Shown: positions 48,629 to 62,727, counted from the first letter of the stretch. The stretch is 64,000 bases of DNA from Lota lota (GCA_026745465.1 JACYXH010000472.1:1794743-1858742), one strand, 5' to 3'. A program made the numbers and translations. Notes: generated from the sequence alone by a model not told the origin.

Positions 48629-50220
48629 ACTTGCTACAGCTGTAGAGGAGGACTACAGAAGATCTGTGTGAAAAAATTGCACCGATTGGCCCAAAGGTGG
48701 CGCTATTGCAATCGTCCATAATAGGCAAATCATATCTCCAGACTACTTTGACCTACAGTCATGAAACTTTGGTCATATATGCATCTTCTCATGCTGAACA
48801 AATATGCCTCAAGAACCTATGACTTCCGCCATGATAGATTTTCCGCCATTTTGAATTTTGTGAGAAACATTAAAATCAGTAGAAGTCCTAGGTTTTTTGA
48901 GATACACAGAAATCCTTGGCCACACATAATCTTTGGACCAATATCTTTAATCTATCTTCAGTAAAAGTCTGTGCAATAAAGCATAAGGCCCCCAGGAGCC
49001 ATTAACTTTGAAAGAAGGTGTGGCTTAACAACGCCGAACACAAAAATGCTTATATCCACATCAAGGTGAAGTCCTATGATCTTGACCCCAATACAAAAAT
49101 TGTTCATCATTAAATTCTAAACAAGATGGTACCCTTGTTTTTTCAATTGGGGCGTGGCATCAAAAGGGCGTGGTTTTTGACTAAAATGACCACAGTTCCT
49201 AGAAGGATTGTTGGATTTGAGCGGGACCAACTGTCACACAATCAGGGATCAAGGCCCCAAATGCTTAAGTAAGATTTAAGTTGATTGACAAAACAACATG
49301 GCCGCCAGACTACGACAAAAACAATTTTTTGCCACGTTTTATGAATACTTGCTAGAGCTGTAGAGGAGGACTACAGAATATCTGTGTGAAAGAATTGCAC
49401 TGATTGGCCCAAAGGTGGCGCTATAGCAATCGTCTAAAAATGCAAACTTTGAACAAGCATATCTCCTGACCCCTTTGACCTAAAGTCATGAGACTTTGCT
49501 CATATATGCATCTTCACATGCTGAACAAATGTGCCTCAAGAACCTATAACTTCCGCCATGATGGATATTTCGCCATTTTGAATTTTGTGAAAAACCTTAA
49601 AATCAGTAGGGCTCCTACGTTTTTTAAGATAAACGGAAATCCTTTGGCACACATAATCTATGGACCAATGTCTTTAATATGCTCTCACGAAACGTCTGTG
49701 GAATAAAGCATAAGGCCCCCAGGAGCCATTAACTTTGAAAGAAGGTGTGGCTTAACCACGCCGAACACTAAAATGCTTATATCGACATCAACATTGTGTC
49801 CTATGATCTTGTGTCCAATACAAATGTTGTTGGACATGGAATTCTGAACAAGAGTTTATTTAAAAAACAAAATGGCCGCCAGAGACAGAAAACCGTCCGA
49901 ATGGCCTTAAAATGCGTTTTCAAAAATCTACATGGACTCCTATCATCTTGAGTACCATAGAAAAGTTGTTGGGCATGGAATTCTGAACAAGAGTACATTT
50001 TCAGAATTTAATGTTGGTAAAACAAAATGGCCGCCAGAAACTAAAAACCGTCAGAATGGGCTTAAAATGCGTTTTCGCAAATCTATATGGACTCTAATAA
50101 TCTTGACTACAATAGAAAAGTTGTTCAGCATGAAATTCCCAACAACATCGATTTATCACTTTTCCAATTATGCCCAAAAACATGGCTGCCAGAGGCTCAA
50201 ACCGGTTAGAATGCCGTGAT
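48629..50220 (+). repeat. ~719-bp tandem repeat pair with shorter internal repeats
   Basis: CTTGCTA(C/G)AGCTGTAGAGG starts at 48629 and 49348. Both units share GGTGGCGCTAT, CTTCCGCCATGAT, CCCCCAGGAGCCATTAACTT and GGTGTGGCTTAAC. The second unit grades into three ~140-bp repeats around ATGGCCGCCAGA. Open frames inside it carry no known domain. Confidence 0.8.
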
Positions 50221-50224
50221 TCCA

Positions 50225-50440
50225 ATCCCATTTAACCACTCTAACTATCATTATCTTCATACTGTATAACAATATATACAACTTTTGTCTCACTTTTCTA
50301 AACAGTGTTTTATCAAAGTAAACCTCAAGTGTGTGTGTGTCTGAAGCTGTCATTACATTAAAAACAATCCATTTACTATCATTATCTTCATACTGTATGA
50401 CAATATATAATACTTCCTTGATTCAAACCTAAAACAATAC

Positions 50441-50479
<39 letters not shown>

Positions 50480-51170
50480 AAGCTGTCACAACATTCAAAA
50501 CAACCCATTTACTATCATTATCTTCATACTGTATGACAATATATAATACTTTACTCTCACTTTTCTAAACAGTGTTTGATCAAAGTAAACCTAAAGTGTG
50601 TGTTTGTCTGAAGCTGTCATTACATTAAAAACAATCCATTACAGTGTTTGATCAAAGTAAACCTAAAGTGTGTGTGTGTGTGTGTGTGTGTGAAGCTGTC
50701 ATTACATTAAAAACAATCCATTTACTATCATTATCTTCATACTGTATGACAATATATAATACTTTTCTCTCACTTTTCTAAACAGTGTTTGATCAAAGTA
50801 ACCCTAAAGTGTGTGTGTGTCTGAAGCTGTCATTACATTAAAAACAATCCATTTACTATCATTATCTTCATACTGTATGACAATATATAAAACTTTACTC
50901 TCACTTTTCTAAACACTGTTTGATCAAAGTAAACCTAAGGTGTCTTTATCTTCATACTGTATGACAATATATAAAACTTTTCTCTCACTTTTCTAAACAC
51001 TGTTTGATCAAAGTAAACCTAAAGTGTGTGTGTGTGTGTGTGTCTGAAGATGTCATTACATTAAAAACAATCCATTTACTATCATTATCTTCATACTGTA
51101 TGACAATATATAATACTTTTCTCTCACTTTTCTAAACAGTGTTTGATCAAAGTAAAGCTTCTTCCTTGAT
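50225..51170 (+). repeat. ~130-bp VNTR with embedded (TG)n
   Basis: ACTATCATTATCTTCATACT recurs at roughly 50244, 50377, 50509, 50723, 50858 and 51077, with a shortened copy near 50946. Each is followed by AACAGTGTTTGATCAAAGTA, a (TG)n of variable length, and GAAGCTGTCATTACATTAAA. Confidence 0.9.
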
Positions 51171-51465
51171 TTAAACCAAAAACAATACAGTACAATGTAA
51201 AGTCCATAAGCGCTGACCTAACTGTTTGCAATGTTGATGCAATACACTTGCCATTTTCGCGTGTGTGTGTGTGTGTCTACATGCTATGCCAGTTATGACT
51301 CTATTTTACAGCGTTAAACGAGCGTAACTGCAGAACCCTGACTTTGATACACTTTCATAAAACATCGAAGGCTAATCACCGCAATTAAGCTGAGGCTATT
51401 CCAACCTCATCAACTGTATAACATCTGTAAAAGTCTTACTGGTCTGCCTCGTCTGCCTAAACCTG

Positions 51466-51555
51466 TATCGTTCCAATTTGCTAATCGTTCCAAATAGCTA
51501 ATCTTCTCTGTATCGTTCCAATTTGCTAATCGTTCCAAATAGCTAATCTTCTCTG
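51466..51555 (+). repeat. Isolated two-unit seed of the 45-bp satellite
   Basis: Two full 45-bp units of the satellite (TGTATCGTTCCAATTTGC, then CCAAATAGCTAATCTTCTC) stand apart from the main array, separated by ~410 bp of unrelated sequence. Confidence 0.85.
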
Positions 51556-51970
51556 TGTAGGAGCCAATTTCCTTGGTTTCATTTAGTTGTAATTTGTAGT
51601 ATTGTGTGTGTGTGTGTGTTTGTCATGTTTAATTGCTGTTTGTGCCGTGTGCTCCCCCTACAGGGCAAGTTGTCCTTAAAAGGAAAGGACCGGAAGCGAG
51701 AGGGGGTTTTTGGCTGGAAAAGCACACTGTCTTTATACCTTGTTAGTCTTGCCGTTATTTTTGTTTTACCTTTGTATTACACTAATCCCTACTTTCGTTA
51801 TTTGGATAAGTCAGTTAAAGGTTCAATCGTTAATAAATGAAGATATTTTATTTCAATTTTATCTGGACATTCCTTCTTTCGCAAGACAACAAGCGTCTAT
51901 TATTGCACATACCCAGCCAACCCCAGAGTGAGCGACACGAAAGGACAATGGACGTCGTAGTCACTACACT
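51556..51970. other. Unique island between satellite seed and main array
   Basis: Non-satellite sequence with a TG tract at 51604-51620 and AATAAA at 51833-51838. One short frame (51710-51931) contains a hydrophobic stretch but no identifiable family and no clear splice context. Confidence 0.4.
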
Positions 51971-54900
51971 CTGTATCGTTCCAATTTCCTAATCGTTCCA
52001 AATAGCTAATCTTCTCTGTATCGTTCCAATTTCCTAATATTCTCTGTATCGTTCCAAATAGCTAATATTCTCTGTATCGTTCCAATTTGCTAATCGTTCC
52101 AAATAGCTAATCTTCTCTGTATCGTTCCAATTTCCTAATCGTTTCAAATAGCTAATCTTCTCAGTATCGTTCCAAATAGCTAATATTCTCTGTATCGTTC
52201 CAATTAGCTAATCTTTCCAAATAGCTAATCTTCTATGTATCGTTCCAATTTGCTAATCTTTTCGTATCGTTCCAATTAGCTAAGCGTTCCAAATAGCTAA
52301 TCTTCTCTGTATCGTTCCAATCGTTCCAAATAGCTAATCTTCTATGTATCGTTCCAATTTGCTAATCGTTCCAAATAGCTAATCTTCTCTGTATCGTTCC
52401 AATTTCCTAATCGTTTCAAATAGCTAATCTTCTCTGTATCGTTCCAATTTGCTAATCGTTCCAAATAGCTAATCTTCTCTGTATCGTTCCAATTTCCTAA
52501 TCGTTTCAAATAGCTAATCTTCTCTGTATCGTTCCAATTTCCTAATATTCTCTGTATCGTTCCAATTAGCTAATCTTTCCAAATAGCTAATCTTCTATGT
52601 ATCGTTCCAATTTGCTAATCTTTTCGTATCGTTCCAATTAGCTAAGCGTTCCAAATAGCTAATCTTCTCTGTATCGTTCCAATCGTTCCAAATAGCTAAT
52701 CTTCTAAGTATCGTTCCAATTTGCTAATTGTTCCAAATAGCTAATCTTCTCTGTATCGTTCCAATTTCCTAATCGTTTCAAATAGCTAATCTTCTCTGTA
52801 TCGTTCCAATTTCCTAATCGTTTCAAATAGCTAATCTTCTCTGTATCGTTCCAAATAGCTTATATTCTCTGTATCGTTCCAATTTGGTAATCGTTCCAAA
52901 TAGCTAATCTTCTCTGTATCGTTCCAATTTCCTAATATTCTCCGTATCGTTCCAATTTCCTACTCTTCTCTGTATCGTTCCAATTTCCTAATCTTCTCTG
53001 TATCGTTCCGATTTGTTCATATTCTCTGTATCGTTCCAATTTGCTAATCGTTCCAATTTGCTAATCTTCTCTGTATCGTTCCAATTTGCTAATCTTCTCT
53101 GTGTCGTTCCAATTTGCTAATCTTCTCTGTATCGTTCCAATTTGCTAATCTTCTCTGTATCGTTCCAATTTGGTAATCGTTCCAAATAGCTAATCTTCTC
53201 TGTATCGTTCCAATTTCCTAATCGTTCCAAATAGCTAATCTTCTCTGTATCGTTCCAATTTCCTAATATTCTCTGTATCGTTCCAAATAGCTAATATTCT
53301 CTGTATCGTTCCAATTTGCTAATCGTTCCAAATACCTAATCTTCTCTGTATCGTTCCAATTTCCTAATCGTTTCAAATAGCTAATCTTCTCTGTATCGTT
53401 CCAATTTCCTAATATTCTCTGTATCGTTTCAATTTGCTAATCGTTCCAAATAGCTAATCTTCTCTGTATCGTTCCAATTTCCTAATATTCTCCGTATTGT
53501 TCCAATTTCCTAATCTTCTCTGTATCGTTCCAATTTCCTAATCTTCTCTGTATCGTTCCAATTTGCTAATCTTCTCTGTATCGTTCCAATTTGCTAATCG
53601 TTCCAAATAGCTAATCTTCTCTGTATCGTTCCAATTTCCTAATCGTTTCAAATAGCTAATCTTCTCTGTATCGTTCCAATTTCCTAATCTTCTCTGTATC
53701 GTTCCAATTTCCTAATCGTTCCAAATAGCTAATCTTCTCTGTATCGTTCCAATTTCCTAATCGTTTCAAATAGCTAATCTTCTCTGTATCGTTCCAATTT
53801 CCTAATATTCTCTGTATTGTTCCGATTTGCTAATATTCTCTGTATCGTTCCAATTTGCTAATCGTTCCAAATAGCTAATCTTCTCTGTATCGTTCCAATT
53901 TCCTAATCGTTCCAAATAGCTAATCTTCTCTGTATCGTTCCAATTTCCTAATATTCTCTATCGTTCCAAATACCTAATATTCTCTGTATCTTTCCAATTT
54001 GCTAATTGTTCCAAATAGCTAATCTTCTCTGTATCGTTCCAATTTCCTAATCGTTCCAAATAGCTAATCTTCTCTGTATCGTTCCAATTTCCTAATCGTT
54101 TCAAATAGCTAATCTTCTCTGTATCGTTCCAATTGCCTAATATTCTCTGTGTCGTTCCAATTTGCTAATCGTTCCAAATAGCTAATCATCTCTGTATCGT
54201 TCCAATTTCCTAATATTCTCCGTATCGTTCCAATTTCCTAATCTTCTCTGTATCGTTCCAATTTCCTAATCTTCTCTGTATCGTTCCGATTTGCTAATAT
54301 TCTCTGTATCGTTCCAATTTGCTAATTGTTCCAATTTGCTAATCTTCTCTGTATCGTTCCAATTTGCTAATCTTCACTGTATCGTTCCAATTTGCTAATC
54401 GTTCCAAATAGCTAATCTTCTCTGTATCGTTCCAATTAGCTAATCTTTCCAAATAGCTAATCTTCTATGTATCGTTCCAATTTGCTAATCTTTTCGTATC
54501 GTTCCAATTAGCTAAGCGTTCCAAATAGCTAATCTTCTCTGTATCGTTCCAATCGTTCCAAATAGCTAATCTTCTAAGTATCGTTCCAATTTGCTAATTG
54601 TTCCAAATAGCTAATCTTCTCTGTATCGTTCCAATTTCCTAATCGTTTCAAATAGCTAATCTTCTCTGTATCGTTCCAATTTCCTAATCGTTTCAAATAG
54701 CTAATCTTCTCTGTATCGTTCCAAATAGCTTATATTCTCTGTATCGTTCCAATTTGGTAATCGTTCCAAATAGCTAATCTTCTCTGTATCGTTCCAATTT
54801 CCTAATATTCTCCGTATCGTTCCAATTTCCTACTCTTCTCTGTATCGTTCCAATTTCCTAATCTTCTCTGTATCGTTCCGATTTGTTCATATTCTCTGTA

Positions 54901-56895
54901 TCGTTCCAATTTGCTAATCGTTCCAATTTGCTAATCTTCTCTGTATCGTTCCAATTTGCTAATCTTCTCTGTGTCGTTCCAATTTGCTAATCTTCTCTGT
55001 ATCGTTCCAATTTGCTAATCTTCTCTGTATCGTTCCAATTTGGTAATCGTTCCAAATAGCTAATCTTCTCTGTATCGTTCCAATTTCCTAATCGTTCCAA
55101 ATAGCTAATCTTCTCTGTATCGTTCCAATTTCCTAATATTCTCTGTATCGTTCCAAATAGCTAATATTCTCTGTATCGTTCCAATTTGCTAATCGTTCCA
55201 AATACCTAATCTTCTCTGTATCGTTCCAATTTCCTAATCGTTTCAAATAGCTAATCTTCTCTGTATCGTTCCAATTTCCTAATATTCTCTGTATCGTTTC
55301 AATTTGCTAATCGTTCCAAATAGCTAATCTTCTCTGTATCGTTCCAATTTCCTAATATTCTCCGTATTGTTCCAATTTCCTAATCTTCTCTGTATCGTTC
55401 CAATTTCCTAATCTTCTCTGTATCGTTCCAATTTGCTAATCTTCTCTGTATCGTTCCAATTTGCTAATCGTTCCAAATAGCTAATCTTCTCTGTATCGTT
55501 CCAATTTCCTAATCGTTTCAAATAGCTAATCTTCTCTGTATCGTTCCAATTTCCTAATCTTCTCTGTATCGTTCCAATTTCCTAATCGTTCCAAATAGCT
55601 AATCTTCTCTGTATCGTTCCAATTTCCTAATCGTTTCAAATAGCTAATCTTCTCTGTATCGTTCCAATTTCCTAATATTCTCTGTATTGTTCCGATTTGC
55701 TAATATTCTCTGTATCGTTCCAATTTGCTAATCGTTCCAAATAGCTAATCTTCTCTGTATCGTTCCAATTTCCTAATCGTTCCAAATAGCTAATCTTCTC
55801 TGTATCGTTCCAATTTCCTAATATTCTCTGTATCGTTCCAAATACCTAATATTCTCTGTATCTTTCCAATTTGCTAATTGTTCCAAATAGCTAATCTTCT
55901 CTGTATCGTTCCAATTTCCTAATCGTTCCAAATAGCTAATCTTCTCTGTATCGTTCCAATTTCCTAATCGTTTCAAATAGCTAATCTTCTCTGTATCGTT
56001 CCAATTGCCTAATATTCTCTGTGTCGTTCCAATTTGCTAATCGTTCCAAATAGCTAATCATCTCTGTATCGTTCCAATTTCCTAATATTCTCCGTATCGT
56101 TCCAATTTCCTAATCTTCTCTGTATCGTTCCAATTTCCTAATCTTCTCTGTATCGTTCCGATTTGCTAATATTCTCTGTATCGTTCCAATTTGCTAATTG
56201 TTCCAATTTGCTAATCTTCTCTGTATCGTTCCAATTTGCTAATCTTCACTGTATCGTTCCAATTTGCTAATCGTTCCAAATAGCTAATCTTCTCTGTATC
56301 GTTCCAATTTGCTAATCGTTCCAAATAGCTAATCTTCTCTGTATCGTTCCAATTTCCTAATCGTTCCAAATAGCTAATCTTCTCTGTATCGTTCCAATTT
56401 CCTAATATTCTCTGTATCGTTCCAAATAGCTATTATTCTCTGTATCGTTCAAATTTGCTAATCGTTCCAAATAGCTAATCTTCTCTGTATCGTTCCAATT
56501 TCCTAATCGTTTCAAATAGCTAATCTTCTCTGTATCGTTCCAATTTCCTAATATTCTCTGTATCGTTCCAATTAGCTAATCTTTCCAAATAGCTAATCTT
56601 CTATGTATCGTTCCAATTTGCTAATCTTTTCATATTGTTCCAATTAGCTAAGCGTTCCAAATAGCGAATCTTCTATGTATCGTTCCAATTTCCTAATCGT
56701 TCCAAATAGCTAATCTTCTCTGTATCGTTCCAATTTCCTAATCGTTTCAAATAGCTAATCTTCTCTGTATCGTTCCAATTTGCTAATCGTTCCAAATAGC
56801 TAATCTTCTCTGTATCGTTCCAATTTCCTAATCGTTCCAAATAGCTAATCTTCTCTGTATCGTTCCAATTTCCTAATATTCTCTGTATCGTTCCA
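51971..56895 (+). repeat. 45-bp satellite array, well-ordered part, with two 1,870-bp higher-order units
   Basis: Two modules alternate: TCTCTGTATCGTTCCAAT then TT(G/C)CTAATC, and GTT(C/T)CAAATAGCTAATCT. Some modules are skipped. 52551-54420 and 54421-56292 are near-identical tandem copies: irregular landmarks such as AATCGTTCCAAATAGC, TATATTCTCTG and TTCATATTCTCTG repeat at an offset of 1,870, shifting to 1,872 only after a 2-nt indel near 53.96 kb. Non-coding. Confidence 0.95.
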
Positions 56896-59800
56896 AATAT
56901 TTTAATCGTTCAATTTCCTAATATTTCTAATCTTCTCATCGTTCCAATTTCCTAATTTCATTTCTTTCTCTGTTTAATTAATTCTCGTAATATTTTCTAT
57001 CGTTCCAATTTGCCTCTTATTTGTTCCAATTCCTAAATTTCGTCTGTAATTCCAATTCTCTTATCGTTTCTCAATTCCCAATCGTCAATTCTTCTCTAAT
57101 CGTTCCAATTCTAATCTCTCTAATCGTTCCAAATCTAATCTTCATCGTTCCAATTTCCTAATCTCTCTGTCTTCCTAATTTGTAATCGTTCTTCCAAATC
57201 TAATTTCTCTGTATCGTTCCAATTTCCTAATATCGTTCCAAATATTCTCTGTATCGTTTCCAATCGAATAGCTTCTCTGTATCCAATTTCCTAATCTCGT
57301 CTTCCAATATCTGTATCGTTCCCAATCGTTCCAAATTTCTCTGTATAATCGTCTGTATCGTTCCAAATCTAAAATAGCTAATAATTCTCTGTATCCAATT
57401 TCTAATTTCTAATTGCATCTCAAATAGCAATCTTCTCTATCGTTCCAATTACCTCTGTATCGATTTCCTAGTATCGTTCTTTCTAATCTCCATCGTTCCA
57501 ATCCATAATTCTTCTGTATCCAATTCTAATAATTCTCTGTATCGTTCCAATTAATTTCTTCCAATTCCTTCCAATCTTTAGCGTAAAATTCTAATTCCTC
57601 TGTATCGTTCCAATTTCTCTATCGTTTCAAATAGCTAATATCGTTCCAGCTAATCTTCTCTTCCAATCTCTTGTTCCAAATTCTCCTAATCGTTCCAATT
57701 GTATCGTTCCAATAATCGTTCTCTGTATCTTCCTAATCTTATTCCAATTTCCAAATTTCCTAATCTCTGTATCGTTCCAAATAATTTCTCTCTCTGTATC
57801 GTTCAATCGCTATCTTCCAATAAAGTATCCGTTTTTTTAAAAATCTAACCATATCGTTCCAATTTCCTAATATCGTTCCAATTTCCTTAACATTCTCTGT
57901 ATCGTTCCAATTCCTAATCTTTCCAAATAGCTAATCTTGTATCGTTCAATATTCTTGTTCGTTCCACAATTTTCCATATCACTTTGGTTATGTACGTAAT
58001 CCTTGTCTAATCCTAATAATAATCTTCTGTATCGTTCCAATTTCCAATCTTCCAATATATCTCATTCCTAATTTCTCGTTTCTTATTTCCTAAAATTTCT
58101 AATCTTCTTCAATTCAAAATCTAAAATTTCTCTGTATCGTTCCAATCTCATCGTTCCGCTAAAATAGCTAATTCTCTGTATCGTTCCAATTCCTAACCTA
58201 ATCTTCTCTTCAAATTTAATTCCAATATTCTCCATTTCCTAATATTTCTTCTCTGTATCGTTCCAATATTTTATCTCCCAATTCAATTCCTAGTACATCC
58301 AATTTCTTCTTTCTATCTTCTCTATAATCGCAATATTTAGCTAATCTTCTATAATTCTAATCGTTCTTTATAAATCCTAATCTTCTCAATTTCCTAATTT
58401 CCTAATATCTATCGTTCCAATCGTTCTAGCCCGCTAATCTTCTCTGTATTCTTCCAATTTCTTCGTCAAATAGCTAATCTTCTCTATCGTTCCAATTTCT
58501 GTATATTTCTCCCAATCGTTTCCTAATCTTCTCTGTATCGTTCCAATTTCTACTAATCGTTTCAAATAGCTAATCTTCTCTGTATCGTTCCAATTTTCTA
58601 ATATTTTCTCTGTATCGTTCCAATTTCCTAATCTTCTCTGTATCGTTCCAATTTCTAATCCAATAGCTAATCTTCTCTGTAATTTCCAATTGTCCTAATC
58701 GTTTCCAAATATTCTCTCTGTATCGTTCCAATTTCCTAATCGTTCCAAATAGCTAATCTTCTCTGTATCGTTCCAATTTCCTAATCTTCTCTGTATCGTT
58801 TCCAATTTCCTAATTTTCTGTATCTTCTCTGTATCGTTCCAATTCCCAATAGCTAATCTTCCTGTATCGTTTCCAATTTCCTCGTTCCAAATAGCTTTCC
58901 TAATATTCTCTGTATCGTTCCAATTTGCTAATCGTTCCAAAATAGCTAATTTTCTCTGTATCGTTCCAATTTCCTAATCTTCTCTGTATCGTTCCAATTT
59001 CCTAATCGTTTCAAATAGCTAATCTTCTCTGTATCGTTCCAATTTCCTAATATTCTCTGTATCGTTTCCAATTTTCCTAATTCTTCTCTGTATCGTTCCA
59101 ATTTCCTAATTTTCTTCTCTGTATCGTTCCAATTTTCCTAATAATCTTCTCTGTATCGTTCCAATTTCCTAATTGTTTCAAATAGCTAATTTTTCTTCTG
59201 TATCGTTCCAATTTCCTAATCGTTCCAAATAGCTAATCTTCTCTGTATCGTTCCAATTTTTGTCAATTCTTCCTCTGTATCATTCCAATTTCGTAAATCT
59301 TCTCTGTATCGTTCCAATTTCCTAATCGTTCCAAATAGCTAATCTTCTCTGTATCGTTCCAAATAGCTAATTTCTCTGTAATCGTTCCAATTTCCTAATC
59401 TCTGTATCGTTCCAATTTCCTAATCAACTCTGTATCGTTCCAATTTGCTAATCTTCTCTGTATCGTTCCAATTTTTTCCTAATCGTTCAAATAGCTAATC
59501 TTCTCTGTATCGTTCCAATTTCCTAATCGTTTCAAATAGCTAATCTTCTCTGTATCGTTCCAATTGCCTAATATTCTCTGTATCGTTCCAATTTGCTAAT
59601 CGTTCAAATAGCTAATCTCTCTGTATCGTTCCAATTTCCTAATATTCTCCGTATCGTTCCAATTTCTAATCTTCTCTGTATCGTTCCAATTTCCTAATTT
59701 CTCTGTATCGTTCCAAATAGCTAATATTCTCTGTATCGTTCCAATTTCCTAATCGTTTCCAAATAGCTAATCTTCTCTGTATCGTTCCAATTTTCCTAAT

Positions 59801-61778
59801 ATCTCTGTATCGTTCCAATTTGCTAATCGTTCCAATAGCTAATCTCTCTCGTTTCGTTCCAATTTCTATCGTTCAAATAGCTAATCTTCTCTGTATCGTT
59901 CCAATTTCCTAATTTATCTATCAAATTCTCTGTATCTAATTCCAATTTTCTGTTCCTTTTATCGTTCAATTTCCAATTTTCCGTATCTGATTCTGTATCG
60001 TTCTCTTCAATCGTTTCCTCGTTCTAATTGCGTTCCAATTTTCCTAAATCGTTGATAATCTATCGTTCTAATTTGTATTCGATTATTGCGTTTAATCTTC
60101 CTAATCGTTTTCAATTTGCTAATCTCCTGTATCGTTCCAATTTCGTTCCAAATATAATCTTCTCTAATATTTCTCGTAATTTCTCGCGTTCCAATTTCCT
60201 AATCTTTCTTCTGTATAACTGTTACCATTTGAATATCGTTCTCTGTATCGTTCCAAATATCTTCTGTATAGCTTCAATTCCTAATCGTAATCTACCAATT
60301 TCCAATTTTAGTTATTACCAATTTTAGCTAATCTTCTCGTTATTCCAATCTTTTTTTCCATAATCTTCCTCTGTCCAATTTCCTAATTCTCTGTATCCAA
60401 ATAGCTAATCGTTGTTCCAATATTAATCGTTAATCTTTCCTAATCTCTTGTATCGTTCCAATTTATCCTAATCGTTTCAAATAGCACTTCTTCTCTAATA
60501 TTCCAATTCCTATCGTAAAATTCGTTCCAATAGCTAATTTCTTCTCTTGTATCGTTAAATTTCTAATTTTCTCTGTATTCCAATTTCCTAAATCGTTCCA
60601 AATATCGCAATTCCTAATTTCCAATCGCGTAATCTTCCTGTATCTCTTCAATCTTCCTTTTCAAAATAGCTAAATTTGTATCGTTCCAATTTCCAATATC
60701 TATCGTAAGCTCCAATTTGAATTCGTTTCTAATATTAACAATCTTCTTGTCGATTCCAATTTCCTAATACCTAATATCCTAATAATTTCCTTTCGTTTCC
60801 GTATCTAAATTTCACTATATTTTCCGTTCCTGTTTCCAAATACTAATCTTGTAATCGTTTAAATTCCTAACTTTGTTTCAATTCCTTTCCAATTTCTATC
60901 GTTCCAATTTCCAATCTTGTATAATCTTCTCTGTATCGTTCCAATATCTCCAATTTCAATCGAAATAGCTAATCTTCTCTGTATCGTTCCAATTTAAATT
61001 AATCAAAATCTATATCTCTGTTCCATATTCCAAATTTGCTATCGTTCTCAATTTGTATCGTTCCAATATAATTCTAATCGTTCTCAATATCTAATTCCTC
61101 CAATATCTAATCGTTTCCAAATAGCTAATCTTTCTTCCAATTTCGCTATTATGTATTCCATTTATCGTTCAAATTTCCTTAATTCTGTATCGTTCCTAAA
61201 TTTGTTAAGTTCCAATTTCTATCGTCTGAAATAGCTAATTCAATTTCTCCAATTATTGTCCAATCGTTTCCAAACTTAATCTTCCTTCATCAATTTCCTA
61301 ATCTCATTTTACGTTCCAATATTCCCTGTTGTAATTTTTTTATTCCAATAATTTCTAATTTCCAAATTCTCTGTATCGTTCCAATTTCCTAATCTCTATC
61401 GTTCCAATTTCCTAATATTCTCTGTATCGTTTCCAATTTGCTAATCTTCTCTGTATCGTTCCAATTTCCTTAATCTTCTCTGTATCGTTCCAATTTCCTA
61501 AATATTCTCTGTATCGTTCCAATTTCCTAATCGTTCAAAAATAGTAATCTTCTCTGTATCGTTCCAATTTCCTAATTGTTTCAAATAGCTAATCTTCTCT
61601 GTATCGTTCCAATTTCCTAATATTCTCTGTATCGTTCCAATTTCCTAATCTTCTCTGTATCGTTCCAATTTGCCTAATCGTTCCAAATAGCTAATCTTCT
61701 CTGTATCGTTCCAATTTCCTAATCGTTTCAAATAGCTAATCTTCTCTGTATCGTTCCAATTTCCTAATTCGTTTCAAA
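56896..61778 (+). repeat. 45-bp satellite array, degraded part
   Basis: The same modules appear, but with frequent single-base gains, losses and skipped blocks at ~56.9-58.5 and ~59.9-61.35 kb. Better-ordered islands lie at ~58.5-59.9 and ~61.36-61.77 kb. Minus-strand frames such as 57175-57366 are translations of the repeat. Confidence 0.85.
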
Positions 61779-61789
61779 CTAGCGGTTTC

Positions 61790-61970
61790 GTGTGTGTGAC
61801 AGAGAGAGAGAAAGAGAGAAAAAAAGAGAGTGATAGTTTACTCAAAAGACCCCAGTTTAGGGGGAGTTCTGAGATTCCAGGATAGAGGAATGTTGATGAA
61901 GGAAGGTGAAACTCAGTTCACCAACACACTCAACTCTCTCTCTCTGTCTCTACCTCTCTCTGTCTCTCTG

Positions 61971-62042
<72 letters not shown>

Positions 62043-62451
62043 GTCGCTAATAACAAATTGTACCCTACCTTTACTCTACCATCAACTATATTCAGTATAC
62101 CAAGCAAGGTACATGCAAGTATGTGCATATTACTATGGCAGAGCTAAATAGCTACACTACCTGTTGTGTGTCCTGTTTCTGTGCATCTCATTGGTTTCCT
62201 GTTTACTGATAGTTGTCTTTATATTACCCCCAAGCTGTGTTTCCCTGAACATGTAAACAGCTTTTCAATTAACTGAATATAAACAGTCTCCTGTACAGTG
62301 CCTGGAGCTGAACTGTTAAGCTAGCATTGGAAGATATGTTGTTGGCATGCATGGTTTAAAGTGTTGAGTTAAGACAAGGTTGGAGGGCTGCTGACAGAAA
62401 TCGGAGAAGCAGCTGTGGAAATGACAGATAAAGTATTGGTTAGGGTGCCTG

Positions 62452-62548
<97 letters not shown>

Positions 62549-62727
62549 AATGAATGTGTGTGTATGAATGTGTGCATATTTGTGTGCATCTGGTGTGTGT
62601 GTGTGTGTGTGTGCATAGGTATGGTGCCACCGCCTCCTCACTTAACAAGTGCTTAAGAAAAGATCCCTCCAGTTGTCTGAATCTGTGCATAGTGAAGTAG
62701 TACTGTGGAATATACATACTGAGAGTT

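Noticed and set aside
48462..50353. Several 60-95-codon frames in the 719-bp repeat
   Set aside because: The repeat is non-coding in character and frames are not conserved between its units.
57175..60651. Minus-strand frames rich in Asn, Asp, Thr, Glu and Arg (such as ERYR/NWNDTE repeats)
   Set aside because: Each is the satellite unit read in one frame, so they are not proteins.
51971..61778. Regularly spaced short repeats resembling a CRISPR array
   Set aside because: There are no unique spacers; the intervening bases are themselves repeat modules, and the genome is eukaryotic.
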